A stretch of 64,000 bases of DNA, taken from Peptococcaceae bacterium (GTDB lineage: Bacteria; Bacillota; Peptococcia; DRI-13; PHAD01). This document shows positions 1 to 7,954 of this stretch, piece after piece; the stretch's first letter is position 1, and each line of letters opens with the position of its first letter. The notes beneath the pieces are model-generated. The model was given only the letters and a program-made list of their open reading frames with translations. It was not told where the DNA came from and searched no databases. The position numbers and the translations under genes are program-made. The stretch is taken from contig JANLFJ010000014.1 in assembly GCA_024655825.1 (NCBI GenBank), positions 1 to 64,000 of the forward strand, written 5' to 3'.

Positions 1-1
1 G

Positions 2-547
2 CGAGGTCGCTCCGCACCACCTCTTTCTAAGGATGCGGCTTTTATGGGAATTATGCGCTGGGCGGTTTACAACAGGCTAAAGGCAATATATACAAATGTG
101 CAACTCACTTATGGTTATATCACCAAACACACCAGAATTGCCAATGGCTTAGAGAAAAACCACCGCACCGATGCTCGCTGCGTCAGCGGCAACCCGCACG
201 CAAAACCCGACGACACCTGGTATTTCTTCAAGCAGGTTCGCAGGCAGAACCGGCAACTACACAAAGCAAATCCCGTCAAGGGCGGCATCCGCAAGGCGAA
301 CAAGGCCCCAAGAACCTTGTTTGGATTCCAGCTATTCGATAAGGTACTGTACGAAGGCCAGGAGTGCTTTATCTTTGGACGCAGAACCAGCGGGTACTTC
401 GACCTGAGAAAACTGGACGGCACCAAGGTAAGCGCATCGGCCTATTGCAGGAGGCTGAAGTTGCTCGAAAGAGCAGACACATTCCTGGTCGAAAGGAGGG
501 TGAGCGGCTTCCTCCCAGGAATAAATTCCGGGGTTTCCGCCGCGTAG
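2..547 (+). CDS. iscB: IscB-like HNH endonuclease, C-terminal part (5' end outside window)
   Basis: The frame is open from base 2 to the TAG at 545-547, so this is the 3' end of a longer gene. The readable part, with segments KDAAFMGIMRW, TYGYITKHTRI, NGLEKNHRTDARC and LFDKVLYEGQECFIFGRR, matches my memory of the region after the HNH motif in RRXRR/IscB-type RNA-guided nucleases carried by IS200/IS605-like elements. The RuvC and HNH parts and any guide RNA would lie upstream, outside the window. The gene stops only 5 bases before the tadZ start, which suggests the element inserted directly at the pilus operon. The family call rests on recall of homologues, not a search. Confidence 0.75.
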   Translation, partial: RGRSAPPLSKDAAFMGIMRWAVYNRLKAIYTNVQLTYGYITKHTRIANGLEKNHRTDARCVSGNPHAKPDDTWYFFKQVRRQNRQLHKANPVKGGIRKANKAPRTLFGFQLFDKVLYEGQECFIFGRRTSGYFDLRKLDGTKVSASAYCRRLKLLERADTFLVERRVSGFLPGINSGVSAA

Positions 548-552
548 TTTTT

Positions 553-1869
553 ATGAGCGAAATAATCCGCCTTCTAATCTGCGATGACGACGCAGATTAC
601 CGCGAATATCTTAAAAGGGGCTTCGAGGGCCACCCCAGGATCAGGGTGGCCTACCTCACCCAGAGCGGCCAGGATGCCGTCAAGAGGGCCAGGGACGGAG
701 CGCCCGACGCCGCCCTGGTCGACCACGGCTTGATGGACATGAGCGGGTTGACCGCGGCCCAGGAGATAGCCAAGGTGTCCCCGGGCACGGTTACTTTCCT
801 GCTCGCCGACAACCCCTGGGCGGGGCTGGTGCAGCAAGCGACCGCCCTGGGGATCAGGGACGTTCTGGACAGAAGGCTTTCCCCGGCGGACATGGCCGAC
901 GGCATCGAGCGCTGGGTGGACAGCGCCCGGGAGGAGATGCAGCGCCGGGCCGCCTCTTTGCCTGAACGCGCCCCGGGGAGGGGGCCTTTCGGCAGCACCG
1001 CCTGGACCGAAACCCAGGCCCACACCGTGCGCCAGATGGTGGTTGCGGTCACATCGGGCACCAAGGGCGGGACCGGCAAGACCACCGTTTCGGTGAGCAT
1101 GGCCTGCGCTGCCGCGGCCCTGGCCAGGGAGTCGGGGAGGATAAGGGTGGCCCTGGTCGACCTCAACGAGTCGGGCAACGTGGCCCTGCAACTGAATTTG
1201 GGCGACGACGAGGCCCTGGCTCCGTACAACGTCAACAACTGGGCTTATCTCTCCGAGGACGCGCCGAGGGAGGAGGTCGACGAGATGCTGGTGAGGCACC
1301 GCGGGTCGGGCCTCCTGGTGGTTCCTTCCGTCGTGTCACCCGAGAGGCACGACGAGGTGGGCGAGGAGCTAATCCAGAAGATAATCAGGATACTGCGGAA
1401 GCACTGCACGCTGGTAATCTGCGACGTTCCGCCTTCGGCCAAAAGCCCGGCGACCTGGGCGACCGTGGATGCCGCAGACGCCGCCGTGGTGGTGGTCAAG
1501 CCCGACGTCCAGGACGTAAAGGACCTGTACTCCTTCCACGGCCTGATGGGGCAGCTGAGGCTCACGTCGAAATTGAACGGGGTGATGAACCTGGTGGGCG
1601 ACCCGCGATTCACCGACGCCGGGTACATAGAAGCGCAGGTGAGCAAATTGACCGGGCTTTCGTTCATCGGGCAGCTGCCCTACGACCCGGCGGTGTCGCA
1701 GGGGGTGCAGCGGGGGATGCCGCACGTCCTGACCAACCCCGAGAGCGCCTTCACCCAGGAGATAAAATCGGTCATCAACTACTTCACGCCCCTGTTCGTG
1801 GGCGGGTTAAAGCAGAGCCAGGACGAAAGGGTTTCTCTGTTCAAGAGTCTATTCGGGATAAGAAAGTAG
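553..1869 (+). CDS. tadZ: TadZ/CpaE-like pilus localisation ATPase
   Basis: This 438-residue protein has an N-terminal response-regulator-like domain (residues about 5-120, beginning with the acidic cluster LLICDDDADYREYL). It is followed by a MinD/ParA-type ATPase with a deviant Walker A, KGGTGKTT, near residue 176 and a DLNESGNVAL segment. Proteins of this architecture place Tad pilus machinery at the cell pole or membrane. The ATG at 553 gives the expected N-terminus; the frame stays open upstream, but that part overlaps the IscB gene and has no family match. There is no good Shine-Dalgarno sequence before 553, which is odd for this replicon. It begins a co-directional tad operon running to about 7700. 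Confidence 0.88.
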   Translation: MSEIIRLLICDDDADYREYLKRGFEGHPRIRVAYLTQSGQDAVKRARDGAPDAALVDHGLMDMSGLTAAQEIAKVSPGTVTFLLADNPWAGLVQQATALGIRDVLDRRLSPADMADGIERWVDSAREEMQRRAASLPERAPGRGPFGSTAWTETQAHTVRQMVVAVTSGTKGGTGKTTVSVSMACAAAALARESGRIRVALVDLNESGNVALQLNLGDDEALAPYNVNNWAYLSEDAPREEVDEMLVRHRGSGLLVVPSVVSPERHDEVGEELIQKIIRILRKHCTLVICDVPPSAKSPATWATVDAADAAVVVVKPDVQDVKDLYSFHGLMGQLRLTSKLNGVMNLVGDPRFTDAGYIEAQVSKLTGLSFIGQLPYDPAVSQGVQRGMPHVLTNPESAFTQEIKSVINYFTPLFVGGLKQSQDERVSLFKSLFGIRK

Positions 1870-1881
1870 GGAGGGTTTTCT

Positions 1882-2109
1882 TTGGATTTGAACGAGCTTA
1901 TCAGCACACTCAAGACGCTTTCAAAGTGCGGGTTCTCGGCGCACTTGCTGGAAGGAAAGTTCTTCGTCACGATGCCATCCGGGAAAATCGAAATCATGGA
2001 TGCCGGGCAGCTTTCGGAAATCCGCCAGGTACACAAGTCGCTGGGGGTGGACGGCATGGCGCTGGAGATGGCCTGGCAGCACAAGAGCAAACAGGACGTT
2101 TTGTGGTAG
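1882..2109 (+). CDS. small conserved-looking protein of unknown function in tad operon
   Basis: This is a 75-residue soluble, mixed-charge protein starting at TTG 1882, 9 bases after a GGGAGGG ribosome site that overlaps the end of tadZ. It has no signal peptide, membrane segment or motif I recognise. Its middle part (FFVTMPSGKIEIMDAGQL) alternates hydrophobic and polar residues like a small beta sheet. The tight spacing between tadZ and the secreted CAO-N gene makes co-expression with the pilus genes likely. Its role is unknown. Confidence 0.6.
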   Translation: MDLNELISTLKTLSKCGFSAHLLEGKFFVTMPSGKIEIMDAGQLSEIRQVHKSLGVDGMALEMAWQHKSKQDVLW

Positions 2110-2890
2110 ACGGGAGGCGAAATAGTGACCAGGCTGTGATAGAGCAAAGAGCCGAAAAACAAAACGCTAGAGGGGGTTAAACCAAATGCGTAAACGCAAA
2201 GCCCTGATCGCGTTCGTCGCGGTCGTAACGATCATAGCCTTCGCGCTGCCCTGCCTGGCCGACCAGGTAGAGGTGTACGAGAGGGAGAAGCTGGTCAAAT
2301 CCGTGGTGTTCGCCATCGGCGTAGACGAATACTGGGTGGACAACAAGACCCCGGGTATCAAGATGGACGCCGCGCCGTTCATTGAGAAAGACCGGACCTT
2401 CGTCCCGGTGCGATACCTGGCTTACGCCTTGGGCCTGACCGAGAACGACGTGGCCTGGGACCAGGAAGCCAAGAAAGTGACCCTCAAAGGCAAGGCTACC
2501 CTGGAGATGTGGGTAGGCAAACCCGAAATCGTATCGGACGGAGCGCCCAGGACTATAGACGTGGCCCCGGTCATCAAGTCCGAGCCGTCCTGGAGGACGT
2601 ACCTTCCCGCCCGGTTCGTGGCCGAGGGCCTGGGGTACGAGGTGGACTGGGACGCCGACACCAGGACGGTAATCTGCTGGCCGAAGGGTGAGCCTAAACC
2701 TGACGTGTCTGCGGCCGTTAAGGACGCGGTGGAGCGTAGGGAGGAGATGGAGAATCCGAAGCTGGAACACAGGGAGGTCGTGCCGGGGCATGTTGATGGG
2801 ATTGATGTAACGGACAAAGGCAAGATGATAGAGTCTAAGGGCCCTTCGCTGGCCGACATGCCCATTGGGGTATGGTACTAGGGGGGTGTT
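2104..2890 (+). repeat. long direct repeat, copy A (CAO-N gene plus flanks)
   Basis: The segment from the shared TGGTAGACGGGAGG to just past the CAO-N stop codon is repeated at about 10415-11258. The coding parts differ by about 12 amino acids out of 231. The 5' flanks match closely except that copy A lacks about 55-60 bases present in copy B, which removes most of a small upstream reading frame. This points to a segmental duplication of about 0.8 kb followed by a deletion in copy A. Confidence 0.9.
2186..2881 (+). CDS. secreted copper amine oxidase N-terminal (CAO-N) domain protein, copy A
   Basis: This 231-residue protein has a Sec signal peptide (MRKRKALIAFVAVVTIIAFA then ALPCLADQ). Two CAO-N/stalk-type beta modules follow, recognisable from DAAPFIEKDRTFVPVRYLA and VAEGLGYEVDWDADTRTV. 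This family (PF07833 type) is very common in secreted proteins of Peptococcaceae and is thought to serve as a surface or cell-wall stalk, not as an oxidase. The C-terminal third is charged and low in hydrophobics. The start is ATG 2186 behind GAGGGGGTT. It sits between tadZ and cpaF, so it may be a minor surface component of the pilus. A near-identical copy lies at 10555. Confidence 0.85.
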   Translation: MRKRKALIAFVAVVTIIAFALPCLADQVEVYEREKLVKSVVFAIGVDEYWVDNKTPGIKMDAAPFIEKDRTFVPVRYLAYALGLTENDVAWDQEAKKVTLKGKATLEMWVGKPEIVSDGAPRTIDVAPVIKSEPSWRTYLPARFVAEGLGYEVDWDADTRTVICWPKGEPKPDVSAAVKDAVERREEMENPKLEHREVVPGHVDGIDVTDKGKMIESKGPSLADMPIGVWY

Positions 2891-2892
2891 GT

Positions 2893-4230
2893 ATGCTCGG
2901 GCAGAGAAACGCTTCGGCGCTTCAGCGCAGGCTCGCCCAGGCGGAGGGCGACTTCTACCCGCGGCAGCCGGCCCCGGACTTCGACCGCGCAGCGGTCATG
3001 GGCGAACTCATGATCCTGGCCCAAAAGAGGGTGCAGGAGAAGATCAGCGCCGCCGACATCGCCGACCGTCACTCGACTGCGGCCAGGCAGAAGGTCGAGC
3101 GGGTGGTGGGGGAGGTGGTGGAGGAAAACCTTCCCGACAAGCCGCGCCCGACCCTCATCTCGATCACCAAGGAGATAGTGGACAACCTGATGGGGTACGG
3201 CCCGCTGGAACCGTTCTTCACCGGCCCGGAGGCCCACCTGATAACCGAAATCATCGTGCGGAAATACGACCACGTTATGGTAGAGAAGAACGGTAAAACC
3301 TCCCTGGCTGTCGACGAGCGGGGAGAGCCGGTGAGGTTCCAGAGCGAGCAGCACGTCCTGGACGTTTTGGAGAGGATGTTAACGCCCACCGGCCGCAGGG
3401 TGGACATATCCAACCCCGTCGTAGGGGCGAGGCTCCCCGACGGTTCGCGCCTTCAGGCGGCGATACCGCCGGTGGCGGTGGAGGGGACGCAGATCACGAT
3501 CCGGCGCTTCCGCCAGGACGCGAGCCGGGAGATGCTCCTTTCAAACGGCGCTTTGAACCGCGAGGTATTGGACTTTCTGGGGGCTTGCGTGAGGGCTAAA
3601 CTCAACATATTCGTAAGCGGCGGCACCGGTTCGGGCAAGACCACGTTGCTCAACGTCCTAAGCTCCTACATACCCGAGGACGAGAGCATCATCACCATCG
3701 AGGACCCGGCGGAATTGCAGCTGCAGCACGGCAACGTGAGGAGGCTGGAGGCCCGCCCGCCGAACGTGGAGGGCAAAGGCGAGATAACCCAGCGCGACCT
3801 GGTGGCGATGGCGCTCAGGATGGCCCCGAAAAGGATAATCGTGGGCGAGTGCCGGCGGGGGGAGACCTTCGATATGCTCCAGGCCATGAACACCGGGCAC
3901 GCCGGCTCCATGTCGACCGGCCACGCCAACTCCGCGGCCGACATGATCAACTCGCGGCTGCCGTCGATGGTGCAGCTGGCGGTGGAATTGCAGCGGGAAT
4001 CGGTGCTGGAGATGATCGCATCCGCCGTCGACCTGGTTATCCACATGCAGAAGGGCAGAGACGGTGTGCGGCGGGTGGACCACATCTGCGAGGTGGTCGG
4101 GCTGGAGAGGAGAGCGAGCGGAGACCTGGGGGTGGCGCTCAGGGAAACCTACGTCTACGACCGGGACAAGGGCTGGATTAGGACGGCCCACCCGTTCTCC
4201 CGACAGTACAAGCTGGACTATCCAGAATAG
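2893..4230 (+). CDS. cpaF: CpaF/TadA-family pilus assembly ATPase, set A
   Basis: This 445-residue type II/IV secretion ATPase has a Walker A (SGGTGSGKTTLLNVLSSY, residues about 245-262), an Asp box (ITIEDPAELQL), a Walker B-like MAPKRIIVGECRRGET and a His box (TGHAGSMSTGHANSAADM). The N-terminal domain (about 1-150) is typical of the TadA/CpaF class. It should form a cytoplasmic hexamer that powers Tad pilin polymerisation through TadB and TadC. ATG 2893 follows GGGGGGTG at good spacing. It differs clearly from the second CpaF at 18178, so the two are not a recent duplication. The matching tadB starts only at 5810, after an inserted segment. Confidence 0.93.
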   Translation: MLGQRNASALQRRLAQAEGDFYPRQPAPDFDRAAVMGELMILAQKRVQEKISAADIADRHSTAARQKVERVVGEVVEENLPDKPRPTLISITKEIVDNLMGYGPLEPFFTGPEAHLITEIIVRKYDHVMVEKNGKTSLAVDERGEPVRFQSEQHVLDVLERMLTPTGRRVDISNPVVGARLPDGSRLQAAIPPVAVEGTQITIRRFRQDASREMLLSNGALNREVLDFLGACVRAKLNIFVSGGTGSGKTTLLNVLSSYIPEDESIITIEDPAELQLQHGNVRRLEARPPNVEGKGEITQRDLVAMALRMAPKRIIVGECRRGETFDMLQAMNTGHAGSMSTGHANSAADMINSRLPSMVQLAVELQRESVLEMIASAVDLVIHMQKGRDGVRRVDHICEVVGLERRASGDLGVALRETYVYDRDKGWIRTAHPFSRQYKLDYPE

Positions 4231-4276
4231 TCAAACACAGGTAAAATGTTATCGCGGCTATTACCGCCGTCTGGTC

Positions 4277-4375
4277 GTCGCTCCCCGTGCGGGGGCGTGG
4301 ATTGAAACTTGTTTAAGTCGGGAGGAAAGTTGGGACCGGCATCGTCGCTCCCCGTGCGGGGGCGTGGATTGAAAC
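4277..4375 (+). CRISPR. minimal two-repeat, one-spacer type I-C-like CRISPR array
   Basis: Two identical 32-base repeats lie at 4277-4308 and 4344-4375. They begin GTCGCTCCCC, contain an inverted CCCCGTGCGGGG core and end with GTGGATTGAAAC. They enclose a 35-base spacer (4309-4343). The repeat length, internal hairpin and ATTGAAAC 3' end are characteristic of type I-C repeats, and 34-35 bases is the usual I-C spacer length. There are no cas genes in the window. The identity extends 2 bases 5' of the repeats. The array sits in the gap between cpaF and the next gene. Confidence 0.85.
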
Positions 4376-4398
4376 AGAGTAATTAAGGGGGGAAGGAA

Positions 4399-5325
4399 GT
4401 GGGGCAGAGCGCTGTTTTTGAGGTTGCCTACGAGGGGCCGGCGGTTGTCGACGGCACGATGGACGTGCGGGAGCTTGCCCCTTCCCTGTTGGCGCTCGGC
4501 AACCTGATTGAAAATGTTAACAGGGTTATTGGCGATCCCGAAGCTCAGGTGAAGGTCGTTGTCAAGTCGAGCTTTCAGAGGGGGTCTTTCCAGATCACCT
4601 TAGAGGTGATATATAAATGGGTTGAGCAGGTCAAACTGCTTTTCGATATAGGCAGAGCGGAAAACCTTGCGGAAACCTTGCTGTCGGCGACTGGCTTCGC
4701 CGCTTTCGCCGGAATATCTCTGATAGAGCTTTTGCAGCGCCTTCGCGGCAGGAAAGTAAAGAGCGCGACGATTCTCGAAAACGGGAACACCCGCCTTGAG
4801 CTAACCGGGGAGAACGGGCAGTTTGATTGCATAGGGGTTCAGGACAAGGTGATCAAACTTTACCGGGACCGCCTGGTGAGGGAAAACTTGCGACGCCTGC
4901 TAAAGCCCCTCGAAAGACAGGGCGTTGACGGTTTTTCGGTGCGGAAGGGAGAGAAAGTCGTCCACAGGATAACCAGGGACGAGGTTGGTTACTACGACGT
5001 GCCGGAGGTCCCGGAGCAGGAGCGGACGAATGTTGTCACTCGCAAGATGTACGTGAATCTAGTCGAGGTGGCTTTTGAAGAAGGGCTGAAGTGGAGGCTG
5101 TCAGACGGCGACAACAAATTCTACGCGACCATTGCCGACGAGTCGTTTTTAAGCCAAGTAGACGCGGGCAAGAGCTTCAAAAAAGGGGACGTCCTGGAGA
5201 TAGAAATGGAGACCACCCAGGTAGCAACCAGCAGGGGCGGAATAAAAAACGAGCATCGCGTCCTGAAGGTCGTCAAACACCTGTCCCGACCCGAACAGAT
5301 ACCTCTATTCGCGAATGAAAAATGA
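4399..5325 (+). CDS. uncharacterised protein, first gene of a three-gene cassette inside tad set A
   Basis: This 308-residue protein starts at GTG 4399 behind GGGGGGAAGGAA, 23 bases after the last CRISPR repeat. The N-terminus (FEVAYEGPAVVDGTMDVREL) and the segment SFQRGSFQITLEV resemble a hypothetical protein family I have seen across many bacteria without known function. One hydrophobic stretch (about 95-112, LLSATGFAAFAGISLIELL) could be a membrane hairpin. The C-terminal half is soluble and beta-rich. It overlaps the next gene by 4 bases (ATGA), so the three genes form a translationally coupled unit. A defence or stress role is possible from the CRISPR neighbour but is only a guess. Confidence 0.7.
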   Translation: MGQSAVFEVAYEGPAVVDGTMDVRELAPSLLALGNLIENVNRVIGDPEAQVKVVVKSSFQRGSFQITLEVIYKWVEQVKLLFDIGRAENLAETLLSATGFAAFAGISLIELLQRLRGRKVKSATILENGNTRLELTGENGQFDCIGVQDKVIKLYRDRLVRENLRRLLKPLERQGVDGFSVRKGEKVVHRITRDEVGYYDVPEVPEQERTNVVTRKMYVNLVEVAFEEGLKWRLSDGDNKFYATIADESFLSQVDAGKSFKKGDVLEIEMETTQVATSRGGIKNEHRVLKVVKHLSRPEQIPLFANEK

Positions 5326-5585
5326 GTGGTGTTGATCGGTTGACGAAGCTCTACAACGAACAAATCGAAGTTTCAAGGGACGAAAACGGAGGCCCGCGCT
5401 CCTTCATCTGGAGAAAGAACGTCTACCTGGTCACAGGCTATACCGTTGAGAAAGCGCCGGTGGACAGCTTCGTTTTCAAGCGGTACGCCGGGCCTGACCG
5501 TTATCGGTGCGAGACGAAACAGGGGCTTGTCTGCGAACTGGTGAAACAGGGGGACGAGTGGGCGCTGGAGAGGGTTTGGGACTGA
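5322..5585 (+). CDS. DUF6504-like small protein
   Basis: This 87-residue protein starts at an ATG that overlaps the upstream stop (ATGA). The pattern PRSFIWRKNVYLVTGY, then KRYAGPDRYRCET, then ELVKQGDEWALERVWD resembles the small SH3-like DUF6504 proteins, some of which sit beside ImuB/DnaE2 mutagenesis genes. No polymerase gene is present here. The compact beta-strand spacing and the C-terminal W-x-L-E-R-V-W-D are the main support. Function unknown. The assignment is from recall and needs a profile search. Confidence 0.6.
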   Translation: MSGVDRLTKLYNEQIEVSRDENGGPRSFIWRKNVYLVTGYTVEKAPVDSFVFKRYAGPDRYRCETKQGLVCELVKQGDEWALERVWD

Positions 5586-5758
5586 TGGAGCGAGAAAAGC
5601 TGAAGTTAGCCATCGACGAGACGAAGCAGGAAATTTTGCAGACGAAACAGCAGATAGCGAACGCGCCAGACCTTCGGGAAAGAAAAATACTGGAAAGAAG
5701 GCTGAAAAAACTCCAGTACCTACAGCTTTGGCAGATCGGCCAACTGGAACAAATCTAA
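5585..5758 (+). CDS. 57-residue coiled-coil protein
   Basis: The gene starts at ATG 5585 in a TGATG overlap with the upstream stop. The product is almost entirely helical and highly charged, with leucine/isoleucine heptads (KLKLAIDETKQEILQTKQQI, then LERRLKKLQYLQLWQIGQL). It is predicted to be a short coiled coil with no membrane segment. Its translational coupling to the two preceding genes suggests a shared complex. It does not resemble a Tad component. Confidence 0.6.
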   Translation: MEREKLKLAIDETKQEILQTKQQIANAPDLRERKILERRLKKLQYLQLWQIGQLEQI

Positions 5759-5809
5759 ACTGGAACCCGAACGCGGGTTCCAAATGTATTTTCGAGAGGG
5801 TGTCGGCTA

Positions 5810-6664
5810 TTGGCTTACGTCATACTATCGCTGAGTTTGATGTTTCTTATCCTGGGCATCCGGAAAAGAAAGATCGAGGGCCACTGGGCGACCATCCGCG
5901 AGCGGATGCGGGAGATACCCCAGGAAGCCAAAGAGGTCAGCGACCTCATAACAGCGGGCGTCGTCGTGACCTCCTCCCAGAAAGCGGCCGTTTTCGTCGT
6001 CGGGGCCGCGCTGGGGCTGGCCGCCGTGTACGTTCTGACCGGGCGGTACGACTTCGCCCTGCTCGGTCTTGCCGCGGGCGCGGTCGCGCCCCGCGCCTGG
6101 GTCAAGTGGAAACTGGACGGCCAGCGCAGGCTGTTTCTGTCCCAGCTCGAATCCGTGCTAAACGTGATGTCCTCCGCCTTAATCGCGGGGGCCAACGCGC
6201 AGCAGGCGTGGGAGCAGGCCGCGCTGGTTTCGCCGTACCCCGCGAGGAGGGTGCTTGAGCACGTGGTGAAGCTCACCCGTTCCGGGCACTCGCTGGCCAG
6301 GGCGCTGGAGATCACCGGGGGGCAGGTGGAATCCCGCGACCTCCAGGTTATCGCGGCGGCCACCACGCTCTGCACCCAGACCGGGGGCGACATCGCCTCC
6401 GTCTACAACAACATAGCCGAAACCATCAGGGACAAGCAGACCTTCAAGGCCCAGGCGGAGGCGGACCTGGCCCAGGGGAACCTCACGGCCAACCTGCTGG
6501 CGGCGATACCGTTCGCTTTCGTGGCCCTGTTCAGGTATCTTTCGCCTGAGTACATGGCCCCGCTGTTCAACACGGCCTCCGGGCTGGCGGTGTTTTTGGT
6601 CGGCTCGGCGCTGGTGGCGGTCGGGTGGGTGGTCGTCAGGAACATGATGCAGGTGGACTACTAG
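5810..6664 (+). CDS. tadB: TadB-like inner-membrane platform protein, set A
   Basis: This 284-residue T2SSF-domain protein has N-terminal membrane segments (residues 2-16 and about 52-88) and the cytoplasmic T2SSF helical bundle (about 105-215, with LNVMSSALIAGANAQQAWEQ). The C-terminal membrane helices are at about 224-275. TadB and TadC form the platform on which the CpaF ATPase acts. TTG 5810 is the chosen start, 8 bases after GAGAGGGTG. It is followed at once by tadC. An inserted CRISPR and three small genes separate it from its ATPase. Confidence 0.88.
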   Translation: MAYVILSLSLMFLILGIRKRKIEGHWATIRERMREIPQEAKEVSDLITAGVVVTSSQKAAVFVVGAALGLAAVYVLTGRYDFALLGLAAGAVAPRAWVKWKLDGQRRLFLSQLESVLNVMSSALIAGANAQQAWEQAALVSPYPARRVLEHVVKLTRSGHSLARALEITGGQVESRDLQVIAAATTLCTQTGGDIASVYNNIAETIRDKQTFKAQAEADLAQGNLTANLLAAIPFAFVALFRYLSPEYMAPLFNTASGLAVFLVGSALVAVGWVVVRNMMQVDY

Positions 6665-6671
6665 GAGGGGG

Positions 6672-7511
6672 GTGGCGAAGATAGCGGCGACAGCGAGCGT
6701 TTTTGGGGCGCTGGCGATGGGGCTCTTTTTTTACGCCCTATTTAAGCCGGCCGAAACGACGGTCAAGGAAAAGTTCGACGCGGGGATCAGGCTGGCCAGC
6801 GCCTTGGGACCCTGGACGACCGTGGTGTTTCCCGAGGCGGTGAGGGAGGAAACGGCGAAGAAGTTCCTTTGGGCGGGCAGAAGCGACATCACCCCGTCCG
6901 AGTTTCTGTCGCTAAAGCTGTTTCTGGGCGGGGCGATAGGGGCCTTCGGGGTGCTGATGACCCTGGCGGGCAAGAACGCACTGCCGGTGTTTCTGATCGC
7001 CTTTCTTGGGTACGTTTTCCCCGACCTGCAACTTAACCGGCAGATTCGGGAGAGGCAGAGGAAAATCCGGAGGGACACGCCGGAATTCGCCGTTCTTTTG
7101 GCTACCGTGCTGGAGGCCGGGGGCGGCAACATCATCAACGCCCTGGTGATGGTGGGGAGGACGCTGGGAGGTGAGATAGGAAAGGAGATCGAGATGGCCC
7201 TGCACGAGATGAACACGGGCAAGAGGCGTTCCCTGGCCTTAAAGGACATGGCCGCCCGCTGCGGGGTGGAGGAGTTCACCCAGCTGATGGACGCCATCGT
7301 CCAGGCAGAATACTACGGCGTGCCGCTGGCGAAGGCGGCGAGGGAGTTCGCCGGCAAGACCAGGGAGATAAGGCGGCGGGAAGCCGAGAAAAGGATCAAA
7401 CAGCAAACCGTGAAGATGATCTTCCCGATGGTGATATTCTTCATCCTGCCGATACTGGTGTTCGTGGGATATCCCGCCCTGCGGCAGTTTGCCGTAATTT
7501 TAGGACACTGA
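6672..7511 (+). CDS. tadC: TadC-like inner-membrane platform protein, set A
   Basis: This 279-residue protein starts at GTG 6672 behind AGGAGGGG. It has an N-terminal membrane helix (about 6-22), a hydrophobic pair (about 82-118), a T2SSF domain (about 130-225, FAVLLATVLEAGGGNIINAL) and two C-terminal hydrophobic segments (IFPMVIFFILPILVFVGY). It partners TadB in the Tad platform. It lies 7 bases after tadB and 21 bases before the flp pilin gene, so the three are one transcription unit. Confidence 0.88.
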   Translation: MAKIAATASVFGALAMGLFFYALFKPAETTVKEKFDAGIRLASALGPWTTVVFPEAVREETAKKFLWAGRSDITPSEFLSLKLFLGGAIGAFGVLMTLAGKNALPVFLIAFLGYVFPDLQLNRQIRERQRKIRRDTPEFAVLLATVLEAGGGNIINALVMVGRTLGGEIGKEIEMALHEMNTGKRRSLALKDMAARCGVEEFTQLMDAIVQAEYYGVPLAKAAREFAGKTREIRRREAEKRIKQQTVKMIFPMVIFFILPILVFVGYPALRQFAVILGH

Positions 7512-7532
7512 AAAAGAAAGGGGTCTAAAAAA

Positions 7533-7700
7533 ATGCTTGAGAAAGCCAAGAAACTTCTGTCCGACCAGAGAGGAATCGAATTGATGGAGTGGGCGGCCCT
7601 GGGGGTGCTGATCGTGCTGGCGATCTGGGGCGCTGTCACCCTGCTCGGGGGGAGCCTGGGCGGAGTGTTCGGCGACATAAGGGGAAGGTTGGGGCACTGA
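7533..7700 (+). CDS. flp: Flp-type major pilin, set A
   Basis: This 55-residue prepilin reads MLEKAKKLLSDQRG then IELMEWAALGVLIVLAIWG. It has a short positively charged leader ending in Gly, a predicted cleavage after RG, Glu at position +5 of the mature chain and a long hydrophobic helix. These are the defining features of Flp/Tad pilins. The ATG at 7533 follows AAAGGGG. As the last gene of set A it is probably the structural subunit. The candidate processing peptidases are at 16377 and 16940. Confidence 0.85.
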   Translation: MLEKAKKLLSDQRGIELMEWAALGVLIVLAIWGAVTLLGGSLGGVFGDIRGRLGH

Positions 7701-7758
7701 AACTGCCGACTTTCCGCCAAAACGCGCGGTAAACCTGGAAAATACGGGGATTTCCTGG

Positions 7759-7764
7759 TAGAAT
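7759..7764 (+). promoter_or_regulatory. -10-like element for the toxin-like transcript
   Basis: TAGAAT occurs in TGGTAGAATTTAGGTGTGGGTAG. A nearly mirrored element (TGGTAAAATATAAGTGGGTAG) lies on the minus strand at 8030-8050, so two converging transcripts would begin with related 5' ends. No convincing -35 box is visible on this side. Confidence 0.4.
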
Positions 7765-7852
7765 TTAGGTGTGGGTAGTTGTTAGGAGGCCCGCCTCGCC
7801 GCTTCGGGGGCATGGGTGAACCCATCCTTCGAGGAAAGGAGGTGGTGCCGGC

Positions 7853-7954
7853 GTGATGGATACCGATACGGCCCATTTGATGGTCCAGATGTTTGTCGCG
7901 ACGCTGCTGCTGATTGGAGTCATCCTCCAGCTCCAGCAGGGTTCAAAAAAGTAA
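7853..7954 (+). CDS. small hydrophobic peptide, type I toxin-like
   Basis: This 33-residue peptide begins at GTG 7853 (or ATG 7856) after a near-perfect AAAGGAGGTG. It consists of a short polar head, one hydrophobic helix (MVQMFVATLLLIGVILQL) and a basic tail (QGSKK). Size, single membrane span and lysine end match type I toxins and holin-like toxin peptides of Firmicutes. The stop codon is followed directly by a stem-loop (GAGCTTAGGTGCGGCTACACCTAAGC). A minus-strand promoter converges on it, as expected for an antisense antitoxin RNA. Exact family not established. Confidence 0.6.
   Translation: MMDTDTAHLMVQMFVATLLLIGVILQLQQGSKK

Noticed and set aside
2186-2881. Copper amine oxidase enzyme
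   Set aside because: Only the N-terminal stalk-type modules are present. The catalytic domain with the topaquinone site is absent.
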